From Pseudomonas capeferrum (GTDB lineage Bacteria > Pseudomonadota > Gammaproteobacteria > Pseudomonadales > Pseudomonadaceae): a stretch of 64,000 nt of DNA. Below, one piece after another: positions 44,051 through 54,814 of this stretch. The position numbers were made by a program, and so were the translations under genes. Location: positions 186,001 through 250,000 of the forward strand of contig NZ_JAAMQM010000004.1 of NCBI RefSeq assembly GCF_013523055.1, in the 5' to 3' direction. Under the pieces are notes generated by a model. It had not been told where the DNA came from. It ran no database searches and saw nothing but the letters and a program-made list of their open reading frames with translations. Every line of letters starts with the position of its first letter. Positions within the stretch are counted from its first letter, which is position 1.

Positions 44051-44419
44051 TTATTTCTTCAGCAGATCGCCCAATGCGGCAAACGGATTGTGCGTGGCCT
44101 TGGCGATGGTCGGACTGCTCAACGAGCCTTCGCTGAAGTACTGCTGATCGGTGTAGCGCGAGTGCTCGTTGTCATGGCAGTAAAGACACAGGAGCTCCCA
44201 GTTCGAGCCGTCCTGGGGGTTGTTGTCATGGTTGTGATCGCGATGGTGCACGGTCAACTCGCTGAGGCGCTTGCCGGAAAACTCGCGGGTGCAGCGTCCG
44301 CACACATGCGGATACATTTTCAAGGCCTTGTCGCGATAGCCCATTTCCTTGTCACGCTTGGCGTCGGCGAGGATGCGGTCGAGGCGGGCGGTGGCGGCGG
44401 CGGAGGAAGCCGAACTCAT
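44051..44419 (-). CDS. YajD family HNH endonuclease-like protein
   Basis: 122 residues. HNH core: CGRC (zinc pair), LTVHHRDHNHDNNPQDGSN, LLCLYCHDNEHS. This is the YajD layout. HNH domains nick or cut nucleic acids; the YajD role is unknown. Single-gene unit, convergent with the gabP fragment. Confidence 0.9.
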   Translation of the reverse strand: MSSASSAAATARLDRILADAKRDKEMGYRDKALKMYPHVCGRCTREFSGKRLSELTVHHRDHNHDNNPQDGSNWELLCLYCHDNEHSRYTDQQYFSEGSLSSPTIAKATHNPFAALGDLLKK

Positions 44420-44551
44420 GGGATTACCTTTCTTATGGTGTGGCTGATGACGGTTGTATCTTGGAGTCTAGCGCGGCCAGGGCCATGGCGGACAGGCAAA
44501 ACCATGCAAGAGCAGGTAGCCTGTAGGCAGGTTCCCGACAGGAGGCTGCTG

Positions 44552-44830
44552 ATGTTCCATGCGATCTTCGCCGCACTGATCCTTGCTGGCCTGCCGACGG
44601 CACAGGCCGCCGGACTGCAACCACGCATCATTGCGCCGGTACCGGGTGCGCCTGGTACGGCTACGCCTACTCCTTATCCGCAGATCACGCCTACGACCCC
44701 GCCGAGGGCAGGCGACAACACGCCCGGCGCGCCACTGCTGCCACCCATCCCGCTACCGGGGCCGCCCAAGGACCAGCCTTTGCCAGGGATAGAGGCAGAA
44801 CCGCCAAGAAGCCCGCCGAAAGAACCGTGA
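44552..44830 (+). CDS. small proline-rich exported protein
   Basis: 92 residues from ATG 44552 (GGAGG 6 bases upstream). Signal peptide about 1-19 (MFHAIFAALILAGLPTAQA), then a mature part nearly one third proline with P-x-x-P patterns and no folded domain. Possibly a periplasmic or envelope-spanning linker peptide; no family recognised. Confidence 0.65.
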   Translation: MFHAIFAALILAGLPTAQAAGLQPRIIAPVPGAPGTATPTPYPQITPTTPPRAGDNTPGAPLLPPIPLPGPPKDQPLPGIEAEPPRSPPKEP

Positions 44831-44860
44831 GGAGGAGGGGTTTACACACTTCCTGAGTTC

Positions 44861-45123
44861 AACGCGCATGCAGGAGCAATTGTCTTGCTCAACATTCAAA
44901 ATGCATGCGTTCCCTGGATTGCCCCCAAGAAGTCGGACACCAATCCAACCCTTGGGGGCAGTCCACCCTGTGGGAGTGGGTTTGCCCGCGAGCACGGATG
45001 AAGCCCGTGCCATCCACCGCTTGGTCTGCTTTGCGGGTAAATCGCATCGGCGAACCGCCACTCCCACCGGGAACGCGTGCATTTCGAATGTTGAGCAAGA
45101 CAGTTGCGCCTGCACGCGGGTTC
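44861..45123. mobile_element. MITE-like element with about 55-bp inverted ends and internal REPs
   Basis: The left end 44861-44918 contains TGTCTTGCTCAACATTC; the right end 45065-45123 carries GAATGTTGAGCAAGACA and further complementary sequence, about 85 percent matched by eye. Inside are a GCCCCCAAG/CTTGGGGGC hairpin and REP-like GTGGGAGTGGGTTTGCCCGC facing GCGGGTAAATC. No coding capacity. It lies between the proline-rich gene and ptrB. Confidence 0.65.
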
Positions 45124-45195
45124 GAGCCTTGCCACGAGTGATGGACGGGTGTCCAACATCCGGGGCGCACTTCAGACAGCCACAATCCAGACGAT

Positions 45196-47247
45196 CTACA
45201 CCACCCCCAACTCGTTCAGCACGAACGCATACTCCAGCGCCACGTCGCGCAACCCCTGATAGCGGCCGCTCATGCCACCATGCCCGGCACCCATTTCTGT
45301 CTTCAGCAACAGCAAGTTGTCATCGGTCTTGCGAGTGCGCAGGCGAGCGACCCACTTGGCCGCTTCCCAGTACTGCACACGGCTGTCGTTATAGCCCGCC
45401 ACCACCAGCATCGCCGGATAAGCCTGGGCCTTGACGTTCTCATAGGGGGCATAGGCCTTGATTCGCTGGTACACCTCGGCCTCCTGCGGGTTGCCCCATT
45501 CGTCGTACTCGGTGACGGTCAGCGGCAGGTCGGGGTCGAGCATGGTGTTGAGCACGTCGACGAAGGGCACCTCGGCGATGGCCGCGCGGAACAGCTCCGG
45601 ACGCTGGTTGAGCACCGCGCCGATCAGCAGGCCCCCGGCGCTACCGCCGCTGATCGACAACCGATCGCGAGAGGTCACGCCTTCGGCGATCAAGTGCTCG
45701 GCGCAGGCGATGAAGTCGTCGAACGTGTTCTGCTTGTGCTCTTGCTTGCCGGCGCGATACCAGGCTTCGCCGAGCTCGCCGCCACCGCGCACGTGGGCGA
45801 TGGCAAAGGCCACGCCACGCTCCAGCAGGCTCAGGCGCGCATGGGAAAACCATGGATCGAGGCTTTCGCCGTAGGCGCCGTAGCCATACAGGTAGAGCGG
45901 GACAGTACGACCCAGGTCGCTGCGCCGACGTACCAGACTGATCGGTACCTGCGTGCCATCCTGCGCCGTGGCCCAGAGGCGCTGGCTGACGTAGTCGTCG
46001 GCATCGAACTCACCCAGCACGGGCGTCTGCTTGAGTACCTGCTGAGCGCCGTCGATGAGCTCGAGCTGACGAACCTGGGCAGGGCGGTTCAGGGCTTCAT
46101 AGCGCAAGCGTATGCGCGTGCTGGCGAACTCCAGGCTGTCCTGCACGTACAGGCTGTAGGCGGCATCCGGCAATTCGACTCTATAGGCGGCCTGCCCCTG
46201 GGGGTGCACTTCGATGATCGGCAACCCACCTTCGCGCAGGCTCAGACTCAGGGCGCCGGCATTAAGGCTCAGGTCTTCGAGCATGATGGTCTCGCGGTGG
46301 GGCACCAGCACCTGCCACCGCTCGCGCGTGGGGACCTGATCGGAAGGAGCGTGGAACAGGGCGAAGTTGATGCCGTGCTGGTTGCTGCGGATGAACCATT
46401 GCCATTGCCCCTCCAGTTGACCATGGTCCGGGAAGTACTCGTGACCCTCCATGCGGGGAGCCAGGCACGTGAAGGCGGCATCCGGGGTTTCGGCGTCCAG
46501 CACCCACGCCTCGCTGGTGGTCTTGCTGTTGAGCAGCAGGATCAGCTGGCGCTCGGAGCTCGAGCGGTAGCAGTGCAGGAAGAAGCGTCCATCCGGCTCT
46601 TCGAAGACCTGCTCGGCCCCCGCCTGACCCAGGCGGTGGCGAAGCAGACGCCAGGGCCGGTGCGTATCGTCGAGCTGGGCGAAGAACAAGGTCTGGCTGT
46701 CATTGGCCCAGGTCATGCTGCCGTCGCAGTCTTCGAATGGCAGGCCGCTGACAACGCCTGTGGCGAGGTCCTTGATGTAGAGGGTATAGATTTCGTCGCC
46801 AGAGGTATCGAGGCTGTAGGCCAGCAGGCGATGATCGGGGCTGATGTTGAAGGCGCCCAGCGACAGGAAGCCGCCATCGGCCAGGGCATTGGGGTCGAGC
46901 AGCAGCTCTTCGTGGTGCTCGTCGACGCTATTGGAGTCGTCCGCCGGACGCGGGCAGCGATAGTGCCGCGGGTATTCGTCGCCTGCCGTGGTGCGGGTGT
47001 AGTACAGGTAAGGGCCCCAAGGCGAGGGCAGCGACAGGTCGGTTTCCAGGATGCGTCCCTTGATTTCCTCGAACAACGCTTCACGCAGGGGCGCCTGGTC
47101 GGCCAGGCAGGCTTGCTGGTAGGCATTCTCTGCCTCCAGATAGGCCATCACGTCGGGCGTGTCACGCGCCTGCAGCCAGGCATAGGGATCGGCCCCCTGA
47201 TCCTGGCGGGCGAGCGGGGCGCGGGAAGCATTGGCAATGGCTGGCAT
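45196..47247 (-). CDS. ptrB: oligopeptidase B
   Basis: 683 residues from ATG 47247, matching the usual 680-690; an upstream ATG at 47298 would add 17 residues. N-terminal seven-bladed propeller (about 75-410) and C-terminal alpha/beta hydrolase domain with nucleophile Ser in SGGSAGG, and later Asp (YNDSRVQYWEA) and His (GAGHGGMSG). Cleaves short peptides after Arg/Lys. Divergent from the membrane protein at 47331. Confidence 0.93.
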   Translation of the reverse strand: MPAIANASRAPLARQDQGADPYAWLQARDTPDVMAYLEAENAYQQACLADQAPLREALFEEIKGRILETDLSLPSPWGPYLYYTRTTAGDEYPRHYRCPRPADDSNSVDEHHEELLLDPNALADGGFLSLGAFNISPDHRLLAYSLDTSGDEIYTLYIKDLATGVVSGLPFEDCDGSMTWANDSQTLFFAQLDDTHRPWRLLRHRLGQAGAEQVFEEPDGRFFLHCYRSSSERQLILLLNSKTTSEAWVLDAETPDAAFTCLAPRMEGHEYFPDHGQLEGQWQWFIRSNQHGINFALFHAPSDQVPTRERWQVLVPHRETIMLEDLSLNAGALSLSLREGGLPIIEVHPQGQAAYRVELPDAAYSLYVQDSLEFASTRIRLRYEALNRPAQVRQLELIDGAQQVLKQTPVLGEFDADDYVSQRLWATAQDGTQVPISLVRRRSDLGRTVPLYLYGYGAYGESLDPWFSHARLSLLERGVAFAIAHVRGGGELGEAWYRAGKQEHKQNTFDDFIACAEHLIAEGVTSRDRLSISGGSAGGLLIGAVLNQRPELFRAAIAEVPFVDVLNTMLDPDLPLTVTEYDEWGNPQEAEVYQRIKAYAPYENVKAQAYPAMLVVAGYNDSRVQYWEAAKWVARLRTRKTDDNLLLLKTEMGAGHGGMSGRYQGLRDVALEYAFVLNELGVV

Positions 47248-47330
47248 GCGGGGTTCTCTCGGCTGGGGGGCGCCTGCGCGCGGAAAAGTGTTTATCATAA
47301 GCGTCTCTTCGCCTGGCTTGCACGAACACC

Positions 47331-47813
47331 ATGACCGAGAACGACTATCTGCTGGCCTGGGGCCTTTACGCCCTGGCCGCCCTGGGTTGCCTGCTGGTGG
47401 GCTTTCGTCTGACCCGTTGGATGTGGCGCTGGCTGCGTGAGCCACTGCGCGTGGTGCTTGCCGTGTTGCTGCTGACACCGACCATCATCGACCCGCTCAA
47501 GGAAAGCTTCGCCCCGGCGGTGGCCGTCATCGCCCTGGACTTGATGTTCAAGGTCGGCAACAACGCCTTGCGCGCCGCTTCCGACCTGGCCACCTACGGG
47601 CTGATCGCCTTCGCACTGTACTTCCTGTTCGTGCTGGTGCGCTGGCCGCTTGAAAAACGCGGCCGCGAGCGCCGCGAAAAGGCCGAGGCCGCCCGCCAGG
47701 CGGCGGCACAGGAAGAGGTCGACGACCAACCCTTCGCCGCCGACCGGCGTGACCGTTACAGTGATCCCCAGCCACTGGCGCCTGCCGGCGGTCGCGTCGA
47801 GCCACGCTTGTAA
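47331..47813 (+). CDS. membrane protein of unknown function
   Basis: 160 residues. Three hydrophobic segments (about 8-26, 40-58 and 85-108) and a highly charged cytoplasmic tail (RGRERREKAEAARQAAAQEE). No family recognised. 15 bp before the amidotransferase gene, likely one operon with it and the DUF2937 gene. Confidence 0.8.
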   Translation: MTENDYLLAWGLYALAALGCLLVGFRLTRWMWRWLREPLRVVLAVLLLTPTIIDPLKESFAPAVAVIALDLMFKVGNNALRAASDLATYGLIAFALYFLFVLVRWPLEKRGRERREKAEAARQAAAQEEVDDQPFAADRRDRYSDPQPLAPAGGRVEPRL

Positions 47814-47828
47814 GCAGGAGTCTTGTGC

Positions 47829-48602
47829 ATGTGCGAACTGCTGGGCATGAGTGCCAACGTGCCGACCGATATCGTCTTCAGCTTCACCGGGCTCATGCAA
47901 CGTGGCGGGCGTACCGGTCCGCATCGCGACGGCTGGGGCATCGGCTTCTACGAAGGACGGGGCCTGCGCCTGTTCCAGGATCCCGCAGCGAGCAGCGAAT
48001 CGGAAGTGGCGAACCTGGTGCAGCGCTACCCGATCAAGAGCGAGGTGGTCATCGGCCACATCCGCCAGGCCAATGTCGGCAATGTCTGCCTGTCCAACAC
48101 TCATCCATTCGTGCGCGAGCTGTGGGGCCGCAACTGGTGTTTCGCGCACAATGGCCAACTGGCCGAGCTGAACAGCTCGATCACCTTCTATCGGCCGGTG
48201 GGCGATACCGACAGCGAGGCCGCGTTCTGCGACCTGCTCAACCGCGTGCGCAGCGCGTTTCCCGAGCCCGTCGCCGTGGAACAGCTGCTGCCCGTGCTGG
48301 TCGAAGCCTGTACCGAGTATCGTGGCAAGGGCGTGTTCAACTGCCTGCTCAGCAATGGTGACTGGCTGTTCTGCTTCTGCTCGACCAAGCTGGTCCACAT
48401 CACTCGGCGCGCACCGTTCGGCCCTGCGCGGCTTAAGGATTTCGACATGATCGTCGACTTCCAGGCCGAAACCACACCTAACGATGTGGTCACGGTAATC
48501 GCTACCGAGGCCCTTACCGAAAACGAGACCTGGCATCGCTATACGCCCGGTCAATGGGCCCTGTGGCGGCATGGCGAGTGCGTCGCCCAAGGGCAGAGCT
48601 GA
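47829..48602 (+). CDS. class II glutamine amidotransferase (YafJ-like)
   Basis: 257 residues. ATG 47829 is required so that Cys2 (MCELLGMS) becomes the N-terminal nucleophile; the GTG 47823 two codons earlier would block it. Further Gn-type motifs: HRDGWGIGF, GHIRQANVG, NTHPFVRE, FAHNGQL. YafJ-like proteins release ammonia from glutamine or hydrolyse gamma-glutamyl amides; substrate unknown. Confidence 0.9.
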   Translation: MCELLGMSANVPTDIVFSFTGLMQRGGRTGPHRDGWGIGFYEGRGLRLFQDPAASSESEVANLVQRYPIKSEVVIGHIRQANVGNVCLSNTHPFVRELWGRNWCFAHNGQLAELNSSITFYRPVGDTDSEAAFCDLLNRVRSAFPEPVAVEQLLPVLVEACTEYRGKGVFNCLLSNGDWLFCFCSTKLVHITRRAPFGPARLKDFDMIVDFQAETTPNDVVTVIATEALTENETWHRYTPGQWALWRHGECVAQGQS

Positions 48603-48620
48603 AGCCAGGGAAGTCGCGTC

Positions 48621-49142
48621 ATGTTGAGAAGTTATTTGCGGTTGCTGCTGTTTACCTTCGGCGTGCTGGCCGGCGTCCAGGTCCCTGGCCTAATCACTGA
48701 CTACAGCCAACGGGTCGAGGCGCATCTGCTGGAATCGCGCGAGGCGCTCAAGGGCTTCCAGCAGACCGCGCAACGCTTCTTCAATGGCGACCTGCAAGCT
48801 CTGGTTCGACACTACCGCACCAGCGACGATCCGGTATTCAACAGCGATGCCAACAGCATCGAAAGCCTGCTGGTACGCAACCAGGCCTTCGAGCGCGAAT
48901 GGCAGATTCTCCAGGGGCCATGGCTGAGCCGCACCTGGCATGTGCTGGTGGCCCCGGATGCTCAGCTGCGTGAAGAGACCCTCAAGGGTTACAGCTACCA
49001 GATACTCCTGTCGCCCGAAGCCGTCGCCTGGGGGCTTGGATGTGGCCTGGTACTGGCGCTGGTGGTCGAGAGCCTGCTATTGGCGATCGGTCGAATAATA
49101 CTGGGCAGCCGACGCAGAGAAGTGAAGGAAAGCTGGAGATAA
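48621..49142 (+). CDS. DUF2937 family inner-membrane protein
   Basis: 173 residues with an N-terminal helix (7-26), a periplasmic central domain (about 30-130) and a C-terminal helix (about 135-160), the DUF2937 layout. Function unknown. 18 bp after the amidotransferase gene. Confidence 0.82.
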   Translation: MLRSYLRLLLFTFGVLAGVQVPGLITDYSQRVEAHLLESREALKGFQQTAQRFFNGDLQALVRHYRTSDDPVFNSDANSIESLLVRNQAFEREWQILQGPWLSRTWHVLVAPDAQLREETLKGYSYQILLSPEAVAWGLGCGLVLALVVESLLLAIGRIILGSRRREVKESWR

Positions 49143-49219
49143 GTGGTCGAGGAAAGAGCGCCCTGCGCAGAAAGCGGTGCTCGACCATGCATACGCCATA
49201 GGCTCCAAGACAGGCGCTC

Positions 49220-50398
49220 TCATTTCGACAAGAACCGCATCCCGTCTTCCAACCCCTGCAAGGTCAATGGATACATCCGCTCCTCGACGAGTTCGCGCAC
49301 CAGCTGGTTCGAAGCGGTGTAGTTCCAGGTCTCCTTCGGATATGGATTGATCCAGATGAGCTTGCGGAATTTTTCAGTGAAGCGCTGCATCCACACGTAT
49401 CCGGCTTCCTCGTTCCAGTGTTCGACGCTGCCTCCCGGCTGGGTGATCTCGTAGGGCGCCATGGCGGCATCGCCGACGAACACCACCTTGTAGTCGTCGC
49501 CGTACTTGTGCAGCAGGTCGAAGGTGGAGAAGCGTTCGGATGTGCGGCGCAGGTTGTTCTTCCACACCGATTCGTAGACGAAGTTGTGGAAGTAGTAGTA
49601 CTCCAGGTGCTTGAACTCGGTCTTGCAGGCGGAGAAGAGTTCTTCGCAGATCCGCACATGAGCGTCCATCGAACCGCCGATGTCGAACAGCAGCAGCAAC
49701 TTGATGGTGTTGCGGCGTTCCGGTCGCATCTGGATGTTCAGCAGGCCGGCGTCACGGGCCGTCTGGTCGATGGTGCCATCGATGTCCAGTTCCTCGGCCG
49801 CACCCTCGCGGGCGAACTTGCGCAAGCGCCGCAGGGCCAGCTTGATGTTGCGCGTGCCGAGCTCGACCTGGTCGTCGAGGTTCCTGTACTCGCGCTGGTC
49901 CCAGACCTTGGCCGCCTTGCCTTGGCGCTTGCCGGCGTCGCCGACACGAATGCCTTCGGGGTTGTAGCCGCCGGAGCCGAACGGGCTGGTACCGCCCGTG
50001 CCGATCCACTTGTTGCCTCCGGCATGTCGACCTTTCTGTTCTTCCAGGCGTTGCTTGAACGCCTCGATCAACTTGTCCAGGCCGCCCAAGGATTGGATCT
50101 GCGCCCGCTCTTCATCGCTGAGCGAGCGTTCGAACTCCTTGCGCAACCACTCTTCGGGGATCAGTGCCTCGAGGTGCCGGTCGAGGTGTTCCAGGCCTTG
50201 GAAGTACGCGGAGAACGCACGGTCGAACTTGTCGAAATGACGCTCGTCCTTGACCAGGATCGCTCGCGCCAGGTAGTAGAACTCGTCCATGTCGGCGAAT
50301 ACCACGCGCTGCTCCAGGGCGTGAAGCAGGTCGAGCAGTTCGCGGACCGATACCGGCACCTTGGCCGCGCGCATCTCGTTGAACAGATTGAGCAGCAT
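49220..50398 (-). CDS. VWA domain protein of the MoxR/VWA pair (CoxE-like)
   Basis: 392 residues. The C-terminal von Willebrand A domain (about 195-370) has the MIDAS motif DIGGSMD (D-x-G-x-S). The N-terminal half is helical and charged with a glycine-rich linker (GGNKWIGTGGTSPFGSGGYN). MoxR ATPases and VWA proteins act together as metal-insertion or complex-remodelling chaperones. 12 bp after the MoxR gene. Confidence 0.9.
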   Translation of the reverse strand: MLLNLFNEMRAAKVPVSVRELLDLLHALEQRVVFADMDEFYYLARAILVKDERHFDKFDRAFSAYFQGLEHLDRHLEALIPEEWLRKEFERSLSDEERAQIQSLGGLDKLIEAFKQRLEEQKGRHAGGNKWIGTGGTSPFGSGGYNPEGIRVGDAGKRQGKAAKVWDQREYRNLDDQVELGTRNIKLALRRLRKFAREGAAEELDIDGTIDQTARDAGLLNIQMRPERRNTIKLLLLFDIGGSMDAHVRICEELFSACKTEFKHLEYYYFHNFVYESVWKNNLRRTSERFSTFDLLHKYGDDYKVVFVGDAAMAPYEITQPGGSVEHWNEEAGYVWMQRFTEKFRKLIWINPYPKETWNYTASNQLVRELVEERMYPLTLQGLEDGMRFLSK

Positions 50399-50410
50399 GG
50401 ACCTCTCCCG

Positions 50411-51256
50411 TCAGCGGTTGCCGCGTCGGCTCATGAAGGCCAGGCGCTCGAGCAGCTGCACATCCTGCTCGTTCTTCACCAGCGCACCCGCCAGCGGCGG
50501 AATGGCCTTGGTCGGATCGCGTTCACGCAATACCGCTTCGCCGATATTGTCGGCCATCAACAGCTTGAGCCAGTCGACCAGCTCGGAGGTGGAGGGCTTC
50601 TTCTTCAGGCCCGGCACCTTGCGCACATCGAAGAACACGTCCAGCGCTTCGCTGACCAGGGTCTGCTTGATGCTGGGGAAATGCACGTCGACGATCTTCT
50701 GCAGGGTGTCGCGATCCGGGAAGGCGATGTAGTGGAAGAAGCAACGACGCAGGAACGCGTCCGGCAGCTCCTTTTCGTTGTTCGAGGTGATGATGATGAT
50801 CGGGCGTTGCCTGGCCTTGATGGTCTCGTCGATCTCGTAGACGTAGAACTCCATCTTGTCGAGTTCCTGCAACAGGTCGTTGGGGAACTCGATGTCGGCC
50901 TTGTCGATCTCGTCGATCAACAGGATCACCCGCTCCTCGGCCTCGAACGCCTCCCACAGCTTGCCTTTCTTGAGGTAGTTGCGCACGTCGTGGACCTTGT
51001 CCACGCCGAGTTGCGAGTCGCGCAGGCGGCTTACGGCATCGTATTCATAAAGGCCTTGGTGCGCCTTGGTGGTGGACTTGATGTGCCAGGTGATCAAACG
51101 GGCACCGAAAGACTGCGCCAGCTGCTCGGCCAGCATGGTCTTGCCGGTTCCCGGCTCGCCCTTGACCAGCAGAGGTCGCTCCAGGGTGACTGCCGCGTTT
51201 ACCGCCAGTTTCAGGTCGTCTGTCGCGACGTAATCGCGGGTGCCTTCGAACTTCAT
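50411..51256 (-). CDS. MoxR-family AAA+ ATPase
   Basis: 281 residues. Walker A GEPGTGKT, Walker B VILLIDEIDKAD, sensor 1 ITSNNEKELPDAFLRRC with the arginine finger. Works with the VWA protein encoded directly downstream. The substrate of this pair in Pseudomonas is not established. Confidence 0.93.
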   Translation of the reverse strand: MKFEGTRDYVATDDLKLAVNAAVTLERPLLVKGEPGTGKTMLAEQLAQSFGARLITWHIKSTTKAHQGLYEYDAVSRLRDSQLGVDKVHDVRNYLKKGKLWEAFEAEERVILLIDEIDKADIEFPNDLLQELDKMEFYVYEIDETIKARQRPIIIITSNNEKELPDAFLRRCFFHYIAFPDRDTLQKIVDVHFPSIKQTLVSEALDVFFDVRKVPGLKKKPSTSELVDWLKLLMADNIGEAVLRERDPTKAIPPLAGALVKNEQDVQLLERLAFMSRRGNR

Positions 51257-51392
51257 GAACCGATCCTCTGCAGTGGCCGGGCGAGCAGGGCCGCCGGCGG
51301 AAAGATTGTCTTCCGGGACTATAGCGCGCGACTTGATCGGGTGGAAACGCAGACCCGGTATTCAGTATCCGGATGGCACGTCGCTACCTGAC

Positions 51393-52466
51393 TCAGTTCT
51401 TGTCCGGCGGTGGCTGCTCGTAGCGGGCGCTGAAGGCCTGGACGAAGCCATTGCGCAAAATCTGCAGGAAGGCCTCGAAGGCGCTGATGTCTTGCTGGTG
51501 CACGCTGCCGCTAAGCTCCACGCGGGTAGCGAACTGGTTCTTCGGCTGATTCTTGAGCACCGTCTCGCTCGCACCGACCACCGCTTCCCAAATGGAGCGG
51601 AAGAAGCCTTTGTCCTTGTTCTCGACATCCTGTTGCCAGTTGAACACGTCCACATCGCGTAGCAGGGGTTTGATGTAGCCGTTGAGCCGGCCTTTTTCCG
51701 CCTGGGCCTCGATCACCACGTCGCCGTGGCCCGCATTGAAGTCGAACTTGCCATAGGCGCTGGCGAAGTCGTTGAGGCGGCGCAACTGAATGCCGGTCGC
51801 CCGCAGGCGGAACTCGAAATCGTCGAAATCGCTGAACGGATCGAAGGTGGCATGGGTTTCGACGCGAGCATCGCCGAACAGGTTGGCGTTACCCTCGAAG
51901 CTGGCATCGCGGCGGCCTTTCTGGTCACGTACGTTGGTCAGGTTGCGAATGCTCGCCTGCAGATCGGTAGCCTTGAGGTTCACGTTCGGCTTGGAACTGA
52001 AGTTGCGGAAGGTCAGGGTGCCGTTCTCTATGCGCACTTCGTTGAGCGTGATCGGCAACAGTTTGTCGAGTTGCTGGCGCCAGTCGGTACCTTGACCGGT
52101 CTGGGAAGCCTGCTTGCTACCGCCGTCGACGAAATTGAGCTCGGGCCGCACGAAGGTCACTTCGGCGACCACCGCCTGGTCGTACCAGAGCGAATGCCAG
52201 CTGACCGAGAGGTCGATCAAGGGCACCTGCAGGAAGGGTACCGGCACCTTGCCGCTGGTCTTGACGATCTCCAGCCCATTGATCTGATAGGCGCCGCGCC
52301 ACCAGGCCAGGTCGACGTCGGTGACCTGGCCGCGGTAATCACCCATGTCGGCCAGCTTGTCGTTCAGATAGTTGCGTACCAGGTACGGCAGGGCCAGGTG
52401 CAGCGCCAGCAACAGCAGGGCGAGGCTGGCGAGAGCGACCAGTGGCCAGCGATAGCGACCTTTCAT
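51393..52466 (-). CDS. DUF748/AsmA-like envelope protein
   Basis: 357 residues. N-terminal membrane anchor (about 8-28), then a beta-rich periplasmic domain (VTDVDLAWWRGAYQINGLEI, LKATDLQASIRNLTNVR) as in DUF748/AsmA-like bridge proteins, which are thought to take part in lipid traffic or envelope integrity. Divergent from the cysK-like gene. Confidence 0.8.
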   Translation of the reverse strand: MKGRYRWPLVALASLALLLLALHLALPYLVRNYLNDKLADMGDYRGQVTDVDLAWWRGAYQINGLEIVKTSGKVPVPFLQVPLIDLSVSWHSLWYDQAVVAEVTFVRPELNFVDGGSKQASQTGQGTDWRQQLDKLLPITLNEVRIENGTLTFRNFSSKPNVNLKATDLQASIRNLTNVRDQKGRRDASFEGNANLFGDARVETHATFDPFSDFDDFEFRLRATGIQLRRLNDFASAYGKFDFNAGHGDVVIEAQAEKGRLNGYIKPLLRDVDVFNWQQDVENKDKGFFRSIWEAVVGASETVLKNQPKNQFATRVELSGSVHQQDISAFEAFLQILRNGFVQAFSARYEQPPPDKN

Positions 52467-52593
52467 CGAAGGCTCTCCAGTAGGGGTTGTCCGGTTGACC
52501 GCAAGGTGGCTCGCTGAGTTCTAACAGGCTTTACGGCCTTCCAAGGCAGGCTTACCCTTGGACCTTTCCATGCACGGTTACAAGGACTCTGCC

Positions 52594-53568
<975 letters not shown>

Positions 53569-53739
53569 TCGCGCGCCGCTGATCCGGCGCAGTGCTTGGC
53601 GGCAACCTTTGTTGCACAATCCTCAACACTGCTGTCCGGTCCCGGTTGTTTTTACCGGGGCTGGATGGGTTTATCATGTCCGGCTCGGTTTCCTACCTGA
53701 TCGGCAGCGATGGCCTGAACCCTTTCCAAGGAGTGTTGC

Positions 53740-54675
53740 ATGACCTTTTCCTTTGTCGCCAAGGCAGGTGTCCTGCTGGTGTTCTTCGGCAGCGTGCTGT
53801 ACGTGCATCTGCGCGGCAAGGCGCGCCTGCCGGTGCTGCGCCAGTTCGTCAACCATTCGGCGTTGTTCGCTCCCTACAACAGCCTGATGTACCTGTTCTC
53901 GGGCGTGCCTTCCAAGCCGTACCTGGACCGTAGTCGCTTCCCTGAACTGGACGTGCTCAAGGACAATTGGCAGGAAATTCGCGAGGAGGCCATGCGCCTG
54001 TTCGACGAAGGCTATATTCGCGCCGCCGAAAAGGACAATGACGCTGGCTTCGGGTCCTTCTTCAAGAAAGGCTGGAAGCGCTTCTACCTCAAGTGGTACG
54101 ACAAGCCACTGCCCTCGGCCGAGGCGCTGTGCCCGCGAACCGTCGAACTGGTCAGTGGCATTCCCAGCGTCAAGGGCGCGATGTTCGCCCTGTTGCCCGG
54201 GGGCAGCCATCTCAACCCGCACCGCGACCCTTTCGCCGGGTCCTTGCGTTATCACCTGGGGCTGTCGACGCCGAACTCCGACGACTGCCGCATTTACGTC
54301 GATGGCGAACCTTATGCATGGCGCGACGGTCAGGACGTGATGTTCGACGAAACCTTCGTGCATTGGGTCAAGAACGAGACCGACGTCACCCGCGTGATCC
54401 TCTTCTGCGACATCGAACGGCCGCTCAGCAGCCCGTTCATGACCCGCGTCAACCGCAAGGTCAGCGCTTTCCTCGGCCGCGCGACGGCGCCGCAGAACAC
54501 CGATGACGAGCGTGTGGGCGGCATCAACCAGGCGTACGCGTGGAGCAAGCGCTTCAGCAATGTCATCAGTGGTCGGGTGAAGCGGTTCAAGCGTGCCAAC
54601 CCCAAGGCTTACCGAATATTGCGGCCGGTGCTGGCGATCGTGGTGGCGTACCTGGTGTACCGCTGGCTGTTCTGA
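53740..54675 (+). CDS. lpxO: lipid A hydroxylase-type aspartyl/asparaginyl beta-hydroxylase (LpxO-like)
   Basis: 311 residues. Helix at 5-22, a 2-oxoglutarate/Fe(II) dioxygenase domain with LNPHRDPFAGSLRYHLG and FDETFVHWVKNET (iron ligands His and His), and a C-terminal hydrophobic helix (about 293-310). The layout fits LpxO, which 2-hydroxylates lipid A acyl chains at the inner membrane. Confidence 0.88.
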   Translation: MTFSFVAKAGVLLVFFGSVLYVHLRGKARLPVLRQFVNHSALFAPYNSLMYLFSGVPSKPYLDRSRFPELDVLKDNWQEIREEAMRLFDEGYIRAAEKDNDAGFGSFFKKGWKRFYLKWYDKPLPSAEALCPRTVELVSGIPSVKGAMFALLPGGSHLNPHRDPFAGSLRYHLGLSTPNSDDCRIYVDGEPYAWRDGQDVMFDETFVHWVKNETDVTRVILFCDIERPLSSPFMTRVNRKVSAFLGRATAPQNTDDERVGGINQAYAWSKRFSNVISGRVKRFKRANPKAYRILRPVLAIVVAYLVYRWLF

Positions 54676-54814
54676 GTCCTGCGTGGTGCGAGTGCTGCGG
54701 CTTCGATCGCAAGCGGTGCGGCGCCTCGGCAAACCAGCTCCTGCGCACAGCCTCAAGGGCGCATGCTAGTAGATCACCGCGCGAGCTGAAATCGCACACT
54801 TGCTCCGCACGCTC

